From: Terrirhizobium terrae
GTDB taxonomy: Bacteria; Pseudomonadota; Alphaproteobacteria; Rhizobiales; Rhizobiaceae
Reading direction: 5' to 3'
DNA: 64,000 bases
Assembly (NCBI RefSeq): GCF_030323265.1
Contig: NZ_CP104992.1
Span: 2,021,501-2,085,500, forward strand
The notes under the pieces: generated by a model
The model's database searches: none
Told to the model about the DNA's origin: nothing
Seen by the model: the letters and a program-made list of their open reading frames with translations, nothing else
Part shown: positions 56,038 through 64,000 of the stretch, piece after piece
How the letters are laid out: the number at the start of each line of letters is the position of its first letter
How positions within the stretch are numbered: the first letter of the stretch is position 1
Translations under genes and position numbers: made by a program

Positions 56038-56937
56038 TCAGATCGCTTGGTCGACATCCGAAGCAAGCGGGATCGAAGGCTGTGCGCCGCGCTTGAGGCA
56101 GGCGAGTGAGCCGGCCACGGCAGCTCTCTTGAGTGCCTCGGCGAAATTTCGTCCCTGATCAAGGCCGGCGGCCAGATAGCCGCAGAACGTATCGCCCGCG
56201 CCAACAGTGTCGACCGGTTCGATCTTAAGGCCCTGCGCCGTGATGATCTCACCATTGTGGATGGCGACCACCCCGTCGCCGCCAAGCGTTACGACAAAGG
56301 TCTGCTTTCGCTCACCGTGGAATTTGCGCAGCGCCTCGATGCGATCTTGCGCCGTTGCAGACGGCGTACCGACAAGCAGGTCGAATTCCGTCTCGTTGGC
56401 AACGACGATGTCGGCGAGGCTCGCAAGCCGCGCCGCATCGGATGTGAAGGGCGCGGTGTTGAGCAAGGTGACGACGCCTTTTTCCCGTGCCGCCTTCAAA
56501 GCCGTTTCGACCGCTGCGACCGGCGTTTCGATCTGCAGCATCAGAATATCGCCGGAGGACATGGCAGCGACGGTCTTCGTCGCGTCGTCAGCTGTTATGG
56601 TGCCGTTCGCGCCCGGAACCACGGCAATCATGTTCTCGCCGTCGCCGCCCACGAGGATCAGCGCCGTGCCGGTCGGTTCCGAAACCGTCTGGACGAGCGA
56701 GAGATCGGTGCCGGCGTCCTTCAGCAATTGCAGCGCCGGTTCCGCGAAACCGTCGCCACCGACGGCGCCGGACATTTTTACCTCACTGCCCGCGCGGCGT
56801 GCTGCAAGCGCCTGGTTTGCGCCCTTGCCGCCGGCGGCAGTGGCAAAGCTCGTACCGGGCACCGTCTCGCCGGGTTTCGGCAGGACTGCCGTATTGGCGA
56901 TGAGATCCATGTTGATGGAGCCGAAGACAGTGATCAT
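56038..56937 (-). CDS. rbsK: Ribokinase
   Basis: 299 residues from ATG 56937. PfkB-family: N-terminal GSINMDLIA, the sugar-binding GGKGANQALAARR, and the anion-hole/catalytic base DTVGAGDTFCG near 245-255. It phosphorylates ribose, a product of the neighbouring nucleoside hydrolase. The stop lies 48 bp from that gene's stop, tail to tail. No ribose transporter genes are adjacent. Codon use is similar to its surroundings. Confidence 0.92.
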   Translation of the reverse strand: MITVFGSINMDLIANTAVLPKPGETVPGTSFATAAGGKGANQALAARRAGSEVKMSGAVGGDGFAEPALQLLKDAGTDLSLVQTVSEPTGTALILVGGDGENMIAVVPGANGTITADDATKTVAAMSSGDILMLQIETPVAAVETALKAAREKGVVTLLNTAPFTSDAARLASLADIVVANETEFDLLVGTPSATAQDRIEALRKFHGERKQTFVVTLGGDGVVAIHNGEIITAQGLKIEPVDTVGAGDTFCGYLAAGLDQGRNFAEALKRAAVAGSLACLKRGAQPSIPLASDVDQAI

Positions 56938-56988
56938 GTGCAGCCTGCCGTTTGATGAAATGAAGCTGCGGGACACTGCCCGACAGCA

Positions 56989-58191
56989 TTACTCTTCGTC
57001 AACCACCCGCAGTCGCAGAAGACCGGTGCGGCTTTCGACCGACTTCTGTGCAGGCGCCTCCGCTGCCGGATCCGGGCTGGTCGGCGCTTCCAGTTCCATC
57101 GAGGTGATCCGGTTGCCGCGGCGCGTCAGCTTCTCCGTTGACGTCAGGATCTGCTCGACATCCTTTTCTGCGGCCAGGAAATGCGATTGCAGCTTGCGTG
57201 TCCGGTCATCGAGGCGTCCGAGATCTTCCATCAGCAGGCCGACTTCACCCTGGATGAGATGCGCCTGCTCGCGCATCCGCTGGTCGCGCAGCACCGCCTG
57301 GATGACCTGGATAGATAGTAGCAGCAGCGACGGCGAAACGATGACGACGCGGGCGCGTTGCGCCTTCTGCACCACGGCGTCAAAATGCTCGTGGATCTCG
57401 GCGAAAATCGATTCCGACGGCACGAAGAGAAGGACGGTGTCCTGCGTTTCTCCTGCGATCAGGTATTTCTCCGCCACGTCCTTGATGTGGACTTCCATGT
57501 CGCGGCGAAACTGCTGGCCGGCTGCGCGGCGTGCTTCGGGCGAGGCTGCCTCGCGAAACGCATTCCACGCTTCCAGCGGAAACTTGGCGTCGATGACGAG
57601 CGGCGGCGCGCCATTCGGCATGCGGATCACGCAGTCGGGGCGGGTGCCGTTGGACAGCGGCGATTGGAAGGAATAGGCGCCCTGGGGCAGCCCGTCGGCG
57701 ACGATCGCTTCCATCCGCCCCTGGCCGAAGGCGCCGCGGGTCTGCTTGTTGGAGAGGATCGCCTGTAGTCCGACGACATCCTTGGCCAGCGTCTGGATAT
57801 TGTTCTGCGCCGCGTCGATGACGGCTAGCCGCTCCTGCAGCTTGCGCAGGTTCTCATGGGTCGATTTCGTCTGCTCGGTGATCGTCGAGCCCAGCCGGTG
57901 CGTCATGCCGTCGAGCCGCTGGTTGACGGCCTGGTTCAGCTCGCTCTGGCGGGTGGTGATGGTCTCCGCCATGGCGGCGACGCGGCCGTGCATCTCGCCC
58001 TGCATGCGCACCAGCTCGGCGAGACGCGCTTCGGCGTCGGCCGTGCGCCGCATCATCTCGTCCCTCTGCCCGCCGCCCAGGCGCAGCACGAGGATCGCGA
58101 CAAGGAGCAGAAACAGGACCGCGGCGCCGGCCAGGATCAGGGTTTGCGACGGGTCACCGGACGGGAAAAGGGCGGTCAAAGGCTCTATCAT
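56989..58191 (-). CDS. rmuC: DNA recombination protein RmuC
   Basis: 400 residues. One N-terminal membrane helix (ILAGAAVLFLLLVAILVL), a coiled coil (about 40-150), then the RmuC nuclease-like domain with LPQGAYSFQSPLSNGTRPDC, VIDAKFPLEAW and LFVPSESIFAEI. RmuC limits recombination at inverted repeats in Escherichia coli. It is divergent from def; rmuC beside def-fmt is common in rhizobia. Confidence 0.93.
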   Translation of the reverse strand: MIEPLTALFPSGDPSQTLILAGAAVLFLLLVAILVLRLGGGQRDEMMRRTADAEARLAELVRMQGEMHGRVAAMAETITTRQSELNQAVNQRLDGMTHRLGSTITEQTKSTHENLRKLQERLAVIDAAQNNIQTLAKDVVGLQAILSNKQTRGAFGQGRMEAIVADGLPQGAYSFQSPLSNGTRPDCVIRMPNGAPPLVIDAKFPLEAWNAFREAASPEARRAAGQQFRRDMEVHIKDVAEKYLIAGETQDTVLLFVPSESIFAEIHEHFDAVVQKAQRARVVIVSPSLLLLSIQVIQAVLRDQRMREQAHLIQGEVGLLMEDLGRLDDRTRKLQSHFLAAEKDVEQILTSTEKLTRRGNRITSMELEAPTSPDPAAEAPAQKSVESRTGLLRLRVVDEE

Positions 58192-58303
58192 GCGGGCAAT
58201 CTAGCAGAACGTGAGCGGATGGAAAGATCAAAACGTGAACATATGTCGGCAAAGCTATGTCTTGCCTGTTTTCATGCCGCAAAAGATGCGCTATGGGGGC
58301 GGA

Positions 58304-58818
58304 ATGACGATCAAGCCGCTTATCATTCTTCCCGACCCGCTTCTGCGCCAGGTTTCGACCCCGATCGAGACCGTCGACGCGGATGTTCTAAAGCTTGCCG
58401 ACGACATGCTGGAAACCATGTATGATGCGCCGGGCATCGGCCTTGCCGCAATCCAGATCGGCATAGCCAAGCGCATGCTCGTGATCGATGTGTCGCGCGA
58501 GGACGAAGAGAAAATCCTCAGGTCATCATCAACCCGGAAATCCTGAAATTCTCGGACGAGCCTTCGGTCTATGAGGAAGGCTGCCTTTCGATCCCGGAAT
58601 ATTACGCCGAAGTCGAGCGTCCGGCGATCGTCAACGTCAAATATGTCGGTCGCGACGGCAAGGAACACATGATGGAGGCCGACGGCCTTCTCGCAACCTG
58701 CGTGCAGCACGAGATCGACCACCTGAACGGCGTGCTCTTCATCGACCACATCTCGCGCCTGAAGCGCGAGATGGTGATCAAGAAGTTCACCAAGGCTGCC
58801 AAGGGCAAGGCGATCTAA
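58304..58818 (+). pseudogene. def: Peptide deformylase, frameshifted
   Basis: ATG 58304 starts [18 protein letters not shown]; motif 1 [12 protein letters not shown] is intact. A missing A in GAGAAAATCC near 58509-58512 breaks the frame; adding one gives [15 protein letters not shown], then motif 2 [14 protein letters not shown] and motif 3 [12 protein letters not shown] to the TAA at 58818. The repaired length is 171 residues, which is normal. Def removes the N-formyl group from nascent proteins and is essential, so the break is almost surely an artefact. Confidence 0.92.
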
Positions 58819-58874
58819 CACGGCGCTGCGGCGATCCGAAACCGGAAGGCGCGCTTTTGAAGCGTGGAAGGTCC

Positions 58875-59821
58875 ATGTCTCTTCGCATCATCTTCATGGG
58901 CACGCCGGAATTTTCCGTGCCGACGCTGCAGAACCTGAAGCAGGCGGGCCATGAGATCGTTGCGGCCTACACCCAGCCGCCGCGCCCGGCCGGTCGCCGC
59001 GGTCTCGACCTCACCAAGTCGCCCGTGCATCAGGCTGCCGAGCTGCTGGGGATCCCGGTGCTGACGCCGCTCAACTTCAAGGCCGAGGAAGATCGGGAGA
59101 CGTTTCGTGCATTCAACGCGGATGTCGCGGTGGTCGTCGCCTATGGCCTGCTGCTGCCGGTCGCCATCCTCGAAGGCACGCGTTTCGGCTGCTATAATGG
59201 CCATGCTTCGCTCCTGCCGCGCTGGCGGGGTGCCGCGCCGATTCAGCGGGCGATCATGGCGGGTGACGAAAAGACCGGCATGATCGTCATGAAGATGGAA
59301 AAGGGCTCGACACCGGCCCGATGGCGCTGACGAGAGAAGTCGCGATTTCCGAACAGATGACGGCCGGTGAGCTGCACGACAAGCTCATGCTCGTCGGTGC
59401 GCGCGCCATGGTCGAGGCGATGGAAAAGCTTGAGGCCGATGATCTGCCGCTGACGCCGCAGCCGGAAGAGGGTGTGCTCTACGCCGCCAAGATCGACAAG
59501 GCGGAAACCCGCATCGATTTTTCCAGACCCGCGCGGGACGTGCACAATCACATCCGCGGCCTGTCGCCCTTCCCGGGCGCGTGGTTCGAGGCAGAGATCA
59601 ACGGCAAGCCGGAACGCATCAAGGTGCTGTCTTCGACGATGGGCGAAGGGCATGGCGAAGCCGGCGAGTTTCTCGACGATGCGCTGACGGCCGCCTGCGG
59701 CGATGGTGCGGTGAAGCTGACACGCCTGCAGAAGGCGGGCGGCAAGCCGCTGGATGCTGCCGAGTTCCTGCGCGGAACATCGCTGCCGAAAGGCACGAAA
59801 CTGCCGCTCGGATCCGCCTGA
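58875..59821 (+). pseudogene. fmt: Methionyl-tRNA formyltransferase, frameshifted
   Basis: ATG 58875 (GGAAGG upstream) starts [19 protein letters not shown]. The formyl-transfer motif [16 protein letters not shown] is near 110. A missing C near 59305-59308 breaks the frame; adding one yields [16 protein letters not shown] and continues to 59821, giving about 315 residues. Fmt formylates initiator Met-tRNA, the step reversed by Def. Its stop shares a base with the truA start. A one-base error in each of two adjacent linked genes again points to sequencing. Confidence 0.92.
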
Positions 59822-60579
59822 TGCCGCGCTTCCGCATGACCGTCGAATATGACGGCACCGCCTATGTCGGCTGGCAGATGCAGGAAAACGGCCACTCGGT
59901 GCAGGCCGCATTGCAGAACGGCATCCTGTCGCTCACCGGCGAGACGGTGACGATCCGTGGTGCTGGCAGAACGGATTCCGGCGTGCATGCCTTCGGCCAG
60001 GTCATCCATGCCGATCTTTCGCGCGACTGGCAGCCTTTCAAGCTGCGCAATGCGCTGAACGCCCATCTGATGATGGCGAACGAGCGTGTCTCGGTCATCG
60101 ACGTGCAGCAGGTGGACGGCACATTCGACGCGCGCTTTTCAGCGGTGAAGCGGCACTATCTCTATCGCATCATCAACCGTCCGTCGCCGCTGGCGGTCGA
60201 GGCTGGCCATGCGTGGTGGGTGCCGAAGCCGCTCGATCATGAGGCGATGCATGCGGCAGCCCAGATGCTGGTCGGCCATCACGACTTCACCACCTTCCGC
60301 TCGGCCCATTGCCAGGCCACGAGCCCGGTCCGCACGCTCGATCGCCTGGATGTGAGCCGGACGGGTGACCTGATCGAGATCCGCGCCAGCGCCCAGAGCT
60401 TTCTGCACAACCAGATCCGCTCCTTCGCCGGCACGCTGAAACTCGCCGGTGACGGCAAGATGACGCCGGACGACGTGCGGGCGGCGCTCGAAGCGCGCGA
60501 CCGCAAGGAATGCGGCCCGGTGGCGCCGCCGGAAGGGCTATACTTCCTGAAGGTCGACTATCCGGGCGACGCTCAGTAG
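59821..60579 (+). CDS. truA: tRNA pseudouridine(38-40) synthase
   Basis: 252 residues; ATG 59821 overlaps the fmt stop (TGATG). The start [19 protein letters not shown] and the catalytic [14 protein letters not shown] with its aspartate are diagnostic. It modifies the anticodon stem-loop of many tRNAs. Order def-fmt-truA is the normal alphaproteobacterial one. Its 3' end overlaps the converging membrane-protein gene by 7 bp. Confidence 0.96.
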   Translation: MPRFRMTVEYDGTAYVGWQMQENGHSVQAALQNGILSLTGETVTIRGAGRTDSGVHAFGQVIHADLSRDWQPFKLRNALNAHLMMANERVSVIDVQQVDGTFDARFSAVKRHYLYRIINRPSPLAVEAGHAWWVPKPLDHEAMHAAAQMLVGHHDFTTFRSAHCQATSPVRTLDRLDVSRTGDLIEIRASAQSFLHNQIRSFAGTLKLAGDGKMTPDDVRAALEARDRKECGPVAPPEGLYFLKVDYPGDAQ

Positions 60580-61169
60580 GGCGAGACCTCGAGATAGGAT
60601 CTGAGCAGATCCGAAATGATCAGGCTCGGGATCATCAGCACCAGCATGAAGGCGGTCAGAACCAGCGCCTGCGGACCGCAGATATGGCGCAGGATGCGCG
60701 AAACGGCAAAGATCGTCGAGGCCAGAAGTATGATCTGCAGCAGGGCGATGAAGCCTGCAGCGCCGGGCAGCAGGAACAGCAGCGCCGTCAGCACCGCATA
60801 GGCATAGGCGACCGGAACCGACAGCCAGTTTGTCGATGCGACGATCGCCGTGAACTTGCGTTCGGCGTTGAGCAGCAGGCATAGCCCGCCGACAAGGACC
60901 AGCGGCAGGACCCAGTTGACCGCCTCGATGAGAAACAGCCGGAGGAAGAACGGTGCTCCGGCCTTGGCGCCCTCGGGGCCGGCGGCGAGGAAGGCGAAGC
61001 GCATCCCGGCCCAGTAGACGAACATGGCCGGCAGGCACCAGACGAAGGCCCAGAACGACCGCATCATGCCACGATCGGTCAGGTCGAGTAGGCGGAGTCC
61101 CTGCGGATCGCCTTTGACCATCAGCCAGAGGCCGGAAATGTAGAGCTTTATCTCGGCAAATGAAGGCAA
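60573..61169 (-). CDS. Multi-pass membrane protein, tandem paralog B
   Basis: 198 residues with about five hydrophobic helices. The N-terminus [17 protein letters not shown] is followed by [16 protein letters not shown] and [13 protein letters not shown], which is shared almost word for word with the next gene at 61216. I do not recognise a characterised family; rhizobia have similar conserved hypothetical proteins beside dapE. It lies 46 bp downstream of its paralog. Confidence 0.75.
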   Translation of the reverse strand: MPSFAEIKLYISGLWLMVKGDPQGLRLLDLTDRGMMRSFWAFVWCLPAMFVYWAGMRFAFLAAGPEGAKAGAPFFLRLFLIEAVNWVLPLVLVGGLCLLLNAERKFTAIVASTNWLSVPVAYAYAVLTALLFLLPGAAGFIALLQIILLASTIFAVSRILRHICGPQALVLTAFMLVLMIPSLIISDLLRSYLEVSPY

Positions 61170-61215
61170 TTGAGATCTCGCGGACTATCTTGGGGCGTGT
61201 TCAGATTATGTATGA

Positions 61216-61836
61216 TCAGGGCACATAGATGCCGAGTTGTTTTTCGATCGGTTCCAGCAGCGCCCAGGCAAGGCTCATGGCGACGATGATCGTCAGCCGT
61301 CCCAACGGGTTGCCACCGACGACAATACGCAAAATGCGCCAGGTCGCGATGAACAGGACTGCAATGTACAGCACAAGCAACGCATAAAGACTGTAGGCAC
61401 TGACCACCCACCATCGGTCGTCGGTTGCGTCCGGTGCGAAAATGATGGCGAGAAGCACCGCGGCTCCTATATAGACCGCCGCCACCGAGCCCCAGTTGCA
61501 GATCACCACCAGCGTACGAAACAGGGCACGTTTGCGCAGAAGCGCAAGCGCCACGAACACGCCGGCGAGCGGCAGCAACCAGTCGGCAATGCCTGCGACG
61601 AGAGACTTGGCGAGAAAGCTCGCGGTCGTTTCCCGGCTATCCGGAAAGGCCGCCAGATGCTCGTTTCGCTGGTCGAGCCACAGTAACAGGAGTGCCGGCA
61701 GGCACCAGACGAAGGCCCAGAAGGAGCGCAGCACTCCACGGTCGGAAATGTCGAAGGCGCTCAGGCCCCGCGCATCGCCTTTGAAGAGCAGCCAGATGCC
61801 GCCGAGAGAATGTTTTAGCTCATGAAGGGATGGCAT
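61216..61836 (-). CDS. Multi-pass membrane protein, tandem paralog A
   Basis: 206 residues, five hydrophobic helices, same opening plan: [47 protein letters not shown]. The C-terminal halves have diverged. The start lies inside the 3' end of dapE (17-bp overlap), so expression is coupled to dapD-dapE. The function is unknown; a link with cell-envelope or lysine/diaminopimelate synthesis is only context. Confidence 0.75.
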   Translation of the reverse strand: MPSLHELKHSLGGIWLLFKGDARGLSAFDISDRGVLRSFWAFVWCLPALLLLWLDQRNEHLAAFPDSRETTASFLAKSLVAGIADWLLPLAGVFVALALLRKRALFRTLVVICNWGSVAAVYIGAAVLLAIIFAPDATDDRWWVVSAYSLYALLVLYIAVLFIATWRILRIVVGGNPLGRLTIIVAMSLAWALLEPIEKQLGIYVP

Positions 61837-63016
61837 CGCCGAACCAGCGGGAAATGAAGGTTCCGTAGATCTGGGTCAGGGTTTCGAGGTCGGCAAGGGC
61901 GACGCGCTCGTCCACCATGTGCATGGTCTGGCCGACAAGGCCGAATTCCACCACCGGGCAATAATCCTTGATGAAGCGTGCGTCCGACGTGCCGCCGGTC
62001 GTCGAAAGCTTCGGCTGCTTGCCGGTCACCGCCTCGACGGCGGAAGACAGCGAGCCGATCAGGGCATTGTTGCGGGTGAGGAAGACATGGCTCGGACGCT
62101 CGGCCCAGGTGATTTCGTAGCGGGTCGGATCGCGATCGGGCCGCAGTGCCTCATCGCCGGCAGCTGCGTCGAGACGGCGGATGATCTCGGCCTTCACGGT
62201 CTCGGCGGTCCAGGTGTCGTTGAAGCGGATGTTGAACGAGAAGGTTGCCTTGGCCGGAATGACATTGGTCGCCGGATTGCCGACATCGACCGAGGTCACT
62301 TCCAGATTGGAGGCCGGGAATTCCGGCGTACCGGCATCGAAGGGCGGGTCCATCAGGGAGCCTGCCAGCGGCAGCAGTCCGCGCACCGGATTGTCGGCGA
62401 GATGCGGATAGGCGGCATGGCCCTGCACGCCAAGGACGGTGACCTTTCCCGAGACCGAGCCGCGACGGCCGATCTTGATCATGTCGCCGAGCACATCCGG
62501 GTTGGTCGGCTCGCCGACGAGGCAGGCATCCCAGCGCTCGCCCTTTTCGGCGGCCCATTTCAGAAGCTTTTCCGTGCCGTTGACGGAGGGGCCTTCCTCG
62601 TCGCCGGTGATCAGGAAGGAAATCGATCCCTCTGGCGCACCATGCGTCTCGATGTGGCGAGCGACGGCGGCGATGAAGCAGGCGATTCCGCCCTTCATGT
62701 CGACAGCACCGCGGCCGAACATTTCGCCATCGGCGATCTCGGCGGCAAAGGGCGGATGGCTCCAGGAAGCCTCGTCGCCGACGGGCACGACATCCGTATG
62801 GCCGGCGAACATGAGATGCGGCCCGTCGGTGCCGATCCGCGCATAGAGGTTCTCGATGTCCGGCAGGCCCGGCTCCGTGGCGATCATCCGCTCGACCGTA
62901 AAGCCGAGCGGGGTGAGCATGGCCTCGAGTGCGCTAAGCGCGCCGCCTTCCGCCGGGGTGACGGAAGGGCAGCGGATCAGCGTTTGCAGGTTCGCAATCG
63001 GATCGACAACAGACAT
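61820..63016 (-). CDS. dapE: Succinyl-diaminopimelate desuccinylase
   Basis: 398 residues, M20 metallopeptidase fold. The zinc ligands lie in MFAGHTDVVPVGD near 67-79, GRGAVDMKGGIACFIAA, TGDEEGPSVNGT and the late TMHMVDERV. DapE releases succinate from N-succinyl-LL-diaminopimelate in the lysine/peptidoglycan pathway. The preceding gene dapD makes the succinylated intermediate; the gap between them is 15 bp. Confidence 0.95.
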   Translation of the reverse strand: MSVVDPIANLQTLIRCPSVTPAEGGALSALEAMLTPLGFTVERMIATEPGLPDIENLYARIGTDGPHLMFAGHTDVVPVGDEASWSHPPFAAEIADGEMFGRGAVDMKGGIACFIAAVARHIETHGAPEGSISFLITGDEEGPSVNGTEKLLKWAAEKGERWDACLVGEPTNPDVLGDMIKIGRRGSVSGKVTVLGVQGHAAYPHLADNPVRGLLPLAGSLMDPPFDAGTPEFPASNLEVTSVDVGNPATNVIPAKATFSFNIRFNDTWTAETVKAEIIRRLDAAAGDEALRPDRDPTRYEITWAERPSHVFLTRNNALIGSLSSAVEAVTGKQPKLSTTGGTSDARFIKDYCPVVEFGLVGQTMHMVDERVALADLETLTQIYGTFISRWFGDAIPS

Positions 63017-63031
63017 CGAACAGGGCCTCGC

Positions 63032-63892
63032 TTAGTCGCGCAGCAGTTCGTTGATGCCAGTCTTGGAACGCGTCTTCTCGTCGACCGTCTTTACGATGAC
63101 GGCGCAATAGAGATGCGGCGCGGCAAGGCCATTCGGCATCGTGGCATTGCCGGAAGGCATCGAGCCGGCGACGACGACCGAGTAAGGAGGCACTTCGCCG
63201 AAGGTCACTTCGCCGGTGGCGCGATTGACGATCTTGGTCGACTTGCCGATGTAGACGCCCATGCCGAGCACGGAACCTTCGCGGATGATGCAGCCTTCAA
63301 CGACTTCCGAGCGGGCGCCGATAAAACAATTGTCTTCGATGATGGTAGGGCCGGCCTGCATCGGCTCCAAGACGCCGCCGATGCCGACGCCGCCGGAGAG
63401 ATGCACGTGCTTGCCGATCTGGGCGCAGGAGCCGACGGTGGCCCAGGTATCGACCATCGTGCCTTCATCGACATAGGCGCCGAGATTGACGAAGGATGGC
63501 ATCAGCACGACGTTCTTGGCGATATAGGCCGAGCGGCGCACGACGGCATTGGGCACGGCGCGGAAACCGGCGGAGCGGAACTGGTTTTCGCCCCAGCCTT
63601 CGAACTTCGACGGAACCTTGTCCCACCAGGTGGAGGCGCCCGGGCCGCCCTTGACGACTTCCATATCGTTCAGGCGGAAGGAGAGCAGAACAGCCTTCTT
63701 GAGCCACTGGTTGACGGTCCATGTACCGTCTTCGCCGCGAACCGCGACGCGGGCTTGGCCACCGTCGAGCAGGTTCAGCGATTCTTCGACGGCATCGCGA
63801 ACCTCGCCCTTGGTCGAGACGTTGACGCTGTCGCGGTTGTCGAAAGCGGTCTCGATGGTCTTTTCGAGGGCGGCGAAGTCGAAGCTGCTCAT
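63032..63892 (-). CDS. dapD: Tetrahydrodipicolinate N-succinyltransferase
   Basis: 286 residues. After a helical N-terminal domain comes a left-handed beta helix of hexapeptide repeats ([46 protein letters not shown]). It transfers succinyl from succinyl-CoA to tetrahydrodipicolinate. It heads the minus-strand operon dapD-dapE-paralog A-paralog B. In the 108 bp left upstream I see only a short inverted repeat (CGTCAATG/CATTGGCG near 63980) and no clear promoter. Confidence 0.95.
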   Translation of the reverse strand: MSSFDFAALEKTIETAFDNRDSVNVSTKGEVRDAVEESLNLLDGGQARVAVRGEDGTWTVNQWLKKAVLLSFRLNDMEVVKGGPGASTWWDKVPSKFEGWGENQFRSAGFRAVPNAVVRRSAYIAKNVVLMPSFVNLGAYVDEGTMVDTWATVGSCAQIGKHVHLSGGVGIGGVLEPMQAGPTIIEDNCFIGARSEVVEGCIIREGSVLGMGVYIGKSTKIVNRATGEVTFGEVPPYSVVVAGSMPSGNATMPNGLAAPHLYCAVIVKTVDEKTRSKTGINELLRD

Positions 63893-64000
63893 GGAATATC
63901 CTTAAACGTCACGCGGTATCGTGATGGCTGGGGAGGTGGTCAATCGGTTCCATTTGCTCTAAGCGACCGCCACTCAAGCGTCAATGTGCATTGGCGTCGA

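Overview
The window is a 64 kb chromosomal segment from an alphaproteobacterium of the Rhizobiaceae (Rhizobium/Agrobacterium/Sinorhizobium type). The evidence is high-GC codon use; the neighbourhoods mutM-enoyl-CoA hydratase-rpsT-dnaA, lptC-lptA-lptB-rpoN-hpf-ptsN, glnD-murJ-trpS and tsaB-rimI-fur/mur-plsC-dedA-miaB-phoH-ybeY-corC-lnt-XRE-metK-trmB; an OlsB ornithine-lipid acyltransferase; a chimeric malic enzyme with a phosphotransacetylase tail; and regulatory motifs typical of this group (CcrM GANTC sites, an Irr box, an RpoH promoter with a ROSE-like thermometer). No tRNA, rRNA, CRISPR array, IS element or prophage is visible.

Layout. 1-3.8 kb: end of mutM, an enoyl-CoA hydratase, rpsT, a 0.9 kb regulatory gap and dnaA. 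3.9-11.9 kb: a LysE exporter, a methyltransferase, hemW-rdgB-VOC-rph, hrcA-grpE and ptsN. 11.3-16 kb: the minus-strand lipopolysaccharide-transport/sigma-54 run. 16-24 kb: sppA, ihfB, lapA, RNA methyltransferases, lspA, a soluble hybrid kinase and olsB. 23.7-24.4 kb: a small Phd/PIN toxin-antitoxin cassette with a 47-bp nested palindrome. 24.4-36.4 kb: maeB, mutS, a disrupted hydrolase/AraC pair, glnD and murJ. 36.4-39.5 kb: the only accessory-looking patch, with an M15 peptidase, an unrecognised protein (37201-38425) and a palindromic intergenic mosaic. 39.6-54.1 kb: housekeeping genes from trpS to trmB. 54.1-64 kb: hsp20-DUF1150, nucleoside hydrolase and ribokinase, rmuC, def-fmt-truA, two tandem membrane paralogs, dapE and dapD.

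A recurring feature is single-base indels, mostly losses in short homopolymers. They split or damage grpE, the PIN toxin, an alpha/beta hydrolase, an AraC regulator, the M15 peptidase start, the unrecognised gene (twice), dedA, the miaB start, lnt, hsp20 (three indels), def and fmt. Several of these are normally essential and each is repaired by one base, so sequencing or assembly error is the simplest reading. I list frame-broken genes over their full reconstructed span.

The most interesting non-coding signals are the cluster of eight GANTC sites in 170 bp upstream of dnaA, the RpoH promoter plus two-hairpin ROSE-like leader of hsp20, the Irr box at the nfuA promoter, the toxin-antitoxin palindrome and the mosaic at 38450-38629. 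The best candidate for uncharacterised protein biology is the glycine-rich protein at 37201-38425.
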